DNA of 7,621 nt from the NCBI GenBank assembly GCA_015493405.1, contig WGDF01000068.1, forward strand, positions 1-7,621, read 5' to 3'. Source of the DNA: Flavobacteriaceae bacterium. Its GTDB lineage: Bacteria > Bacteroidota > Bacteroidia > Flavobacteriales > Flavobacteriaceae. Every line of letters starts with the position of its first letter. The first letter of the stretch is position 1. The translations under genes were made by a program, and so were the position numbers. This document shows, in pieces, positions 6,892 to 7,621 of the stretch. The notes below the pieces were generated by a model, which was not told where the DNA came from, ran no database searches, and saw only the letters and a list, made by a program, of their open reading frames with translations.

Positions 6892-7581
6892 ATGCCTGTT
6901 ATAGAACTTCAAGATATTCAGAGATATTTCAAAATGGGAAATGAAACGGTTAAGGCCCTTCGCGGCATTAATTTAGATATTGATAAAGGCGAATATGTGG
7001 CTTTAATGGGCCCTTCGGGAAGTGGTAAATCTACATTGATGAATATCATTGGGGCACTGGATACACCCACAGCCGGAAAATACCATTTAAACCATCAGGA
7101 AGTCGAAAAACTCAGCGATAATCAGTTGGCTAAAATCAGAAATAAAGAGATCGGATTTGTCTTTCAAACCTTTAATTTATTACCCCGCACGTCAGCTTTG
7201 GAAAATGTGGCTTTACCACTGATTTATGCCGGAAAATCAAAAGCCCAACGCACCAAACGTGCTAAAGAAGTGTTGAAAATGGTAGGCTTAGCAGACCGAA
7301 TGACCCATAAACCCAATGAACTTTCGGGCGGTCAGCGACAAAGGGTAGCGATTGCGCGCGCCTTGGTAAACAATCCCTCTATCATTTTAGCCGATGAACC
7401 TACGGGAAATTTGGACTCGGTTACTTCGGATGAGATTATGGAATTATTTAACGAACTTCACAAAAAAGGACATACAATTGTTTTGGTTACTCACGAAGAA
7501 GATATAGCCGAACATGCCAAACGGATCATCAGACTCAAAGACGGTTTAGTTTTAAGTGATGAACCGAATCCAAAAAATTGA
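6892..7581 (+). CDS. ABC transporter ATP-binding protein, LolD/MacB-type
   Basis: A complete 229-residue ATPase subunit. It has an aromatic A-loop residue near Tyr12, Walker [10 protein letters not shown] (40-48), Q-loop FQTFNLLP (91-98), signature [15 protein letters not shown] (144-158), Walker B IILADEP (164-170), D-loop NLD (173-175) and switch His201 in VTHEE (199-203). The length, the NLLP after the Q-loop and the [10 protein letters not shown] stretch are typical of the LolD/MacB/FtsE group. These ATPases work with FtsX-like permeases in lipoprotein release, efflux or cell-envelope mechanics rather than in classical import. No permease is in the window, so the substrate cannot be named. 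It starts at the ATG at 6892 after an A-rich 12-bp gap from panC, so it probably shares panC's promoter. LolD is possible, but MacB-like ATPases look nearly the same by sequence. Confidence 0.93.
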   Translation: MPVIELQDIQRYFKMGNETVKALRGINLDIDKGEYVALMGPSGSGKSTLMNIIGALDTPTAGKYHLNHQEVEKLSDNQLAKIRNKEIGFVFQTFNLLPRTSALENVALPLIYAGKSKAQRTKRAKEVLKMVGLADRMTHKPNELSGGQRQRVAIARALVNNPSIILADEPTGNLDSVTSDEIMELFNELHKKGHTIVLVTHEEDIAEHAKRIIRLKDGLVLSDEPNPKN

Positions 7582-7621
7582 AGCTTAGAATTCGCTATAA
7601 AGTTATAATTTTTTATTAAAA

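Noticed and set aside
7581..7593. AAGCTT and GAATTC one base apart right after the ABC ATPase stop, resembling a cloning linker.
   Set aside because: Two six-base palindromes can fall together by chance in AT-rich DNA, and no vector sequence surrounds them.
7594..7621. A/T-rich end with TATAAAGTTATA followed by Ts, considered as a terminator.
   Set aside because: The possible stem is about five A-T pairs around a two-base loop, too weak to fold, and the window ends before more can be seen.

Overview
The window is ordinary chromosomal DNA from a member of the Bacteroidota, most likely a flavobacterium-like gliding lineage. Four things point there. It has a gldH gene, which belongs to the Bacteroidota gliding and type IX secretion gene set. 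It has a DUF4270 lipoprotein next to a GT5-like protein and panC. Gene starts show A/T-rich leaders without Shine-Dalgarno sequences. The -7 boxes fit TAnnTTTG, the signature of the Bacteroidota housekeeping sigma factor. The DNA is AT-rich, and I see no mobile element, tRNA, rRNA or CRISPR array.

Layout: (A) 1-3290, minus strand, is a tight operon read right to left: ricT-like PSP1-domain protein, then gldH (11-bp overlap), then a class A penicillin-binding protein (18-bp gap) cut by the left edge. (B) 3291-3517 is a 227-bp spacer holding, from right to left, an intrinsic terminator for the next operon, an imperfect inverted repeat of unclear role, and a probable promoter for the ricT operon. 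(C) 3518-5941, minus strand, is a two-gene operon: a small GT5 (glycogen/starch synthase) N-domain protein followed after 27 bp by a DUF4270 lipoprotein. (D) 5942-6033 is a 92-bp divergent promoter region with back-to-back -7 boxes. (E) 6034-7581, plus strand, is panC followed after 12 bp by a LolD/MacB-type ABC ATPase. The last 40 bases hold nothing I can call.

Functionally, operon A joins an RNA-processing regulator, a gliding lipoprotein and peptidoglycan synthesis, so it has an envelope theme. PanC makes pantothenate for coenzyme A; no panD is seen beside it. The ABC ATPase would need a permease that is not in the window.

I found no clear new defence or mobile system. The best candidate for undescribed biology is region C: a stand-alone GT5 N-terminal domain that has lost the motifs expected of a working glycogen synthase, co-transcribed with an uncharacterised lipoprotein and divergent from panC. 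Second is the 35-nt inverted repeat in the spacer, whose T-run lies on the strand opposite to both flanking genes.
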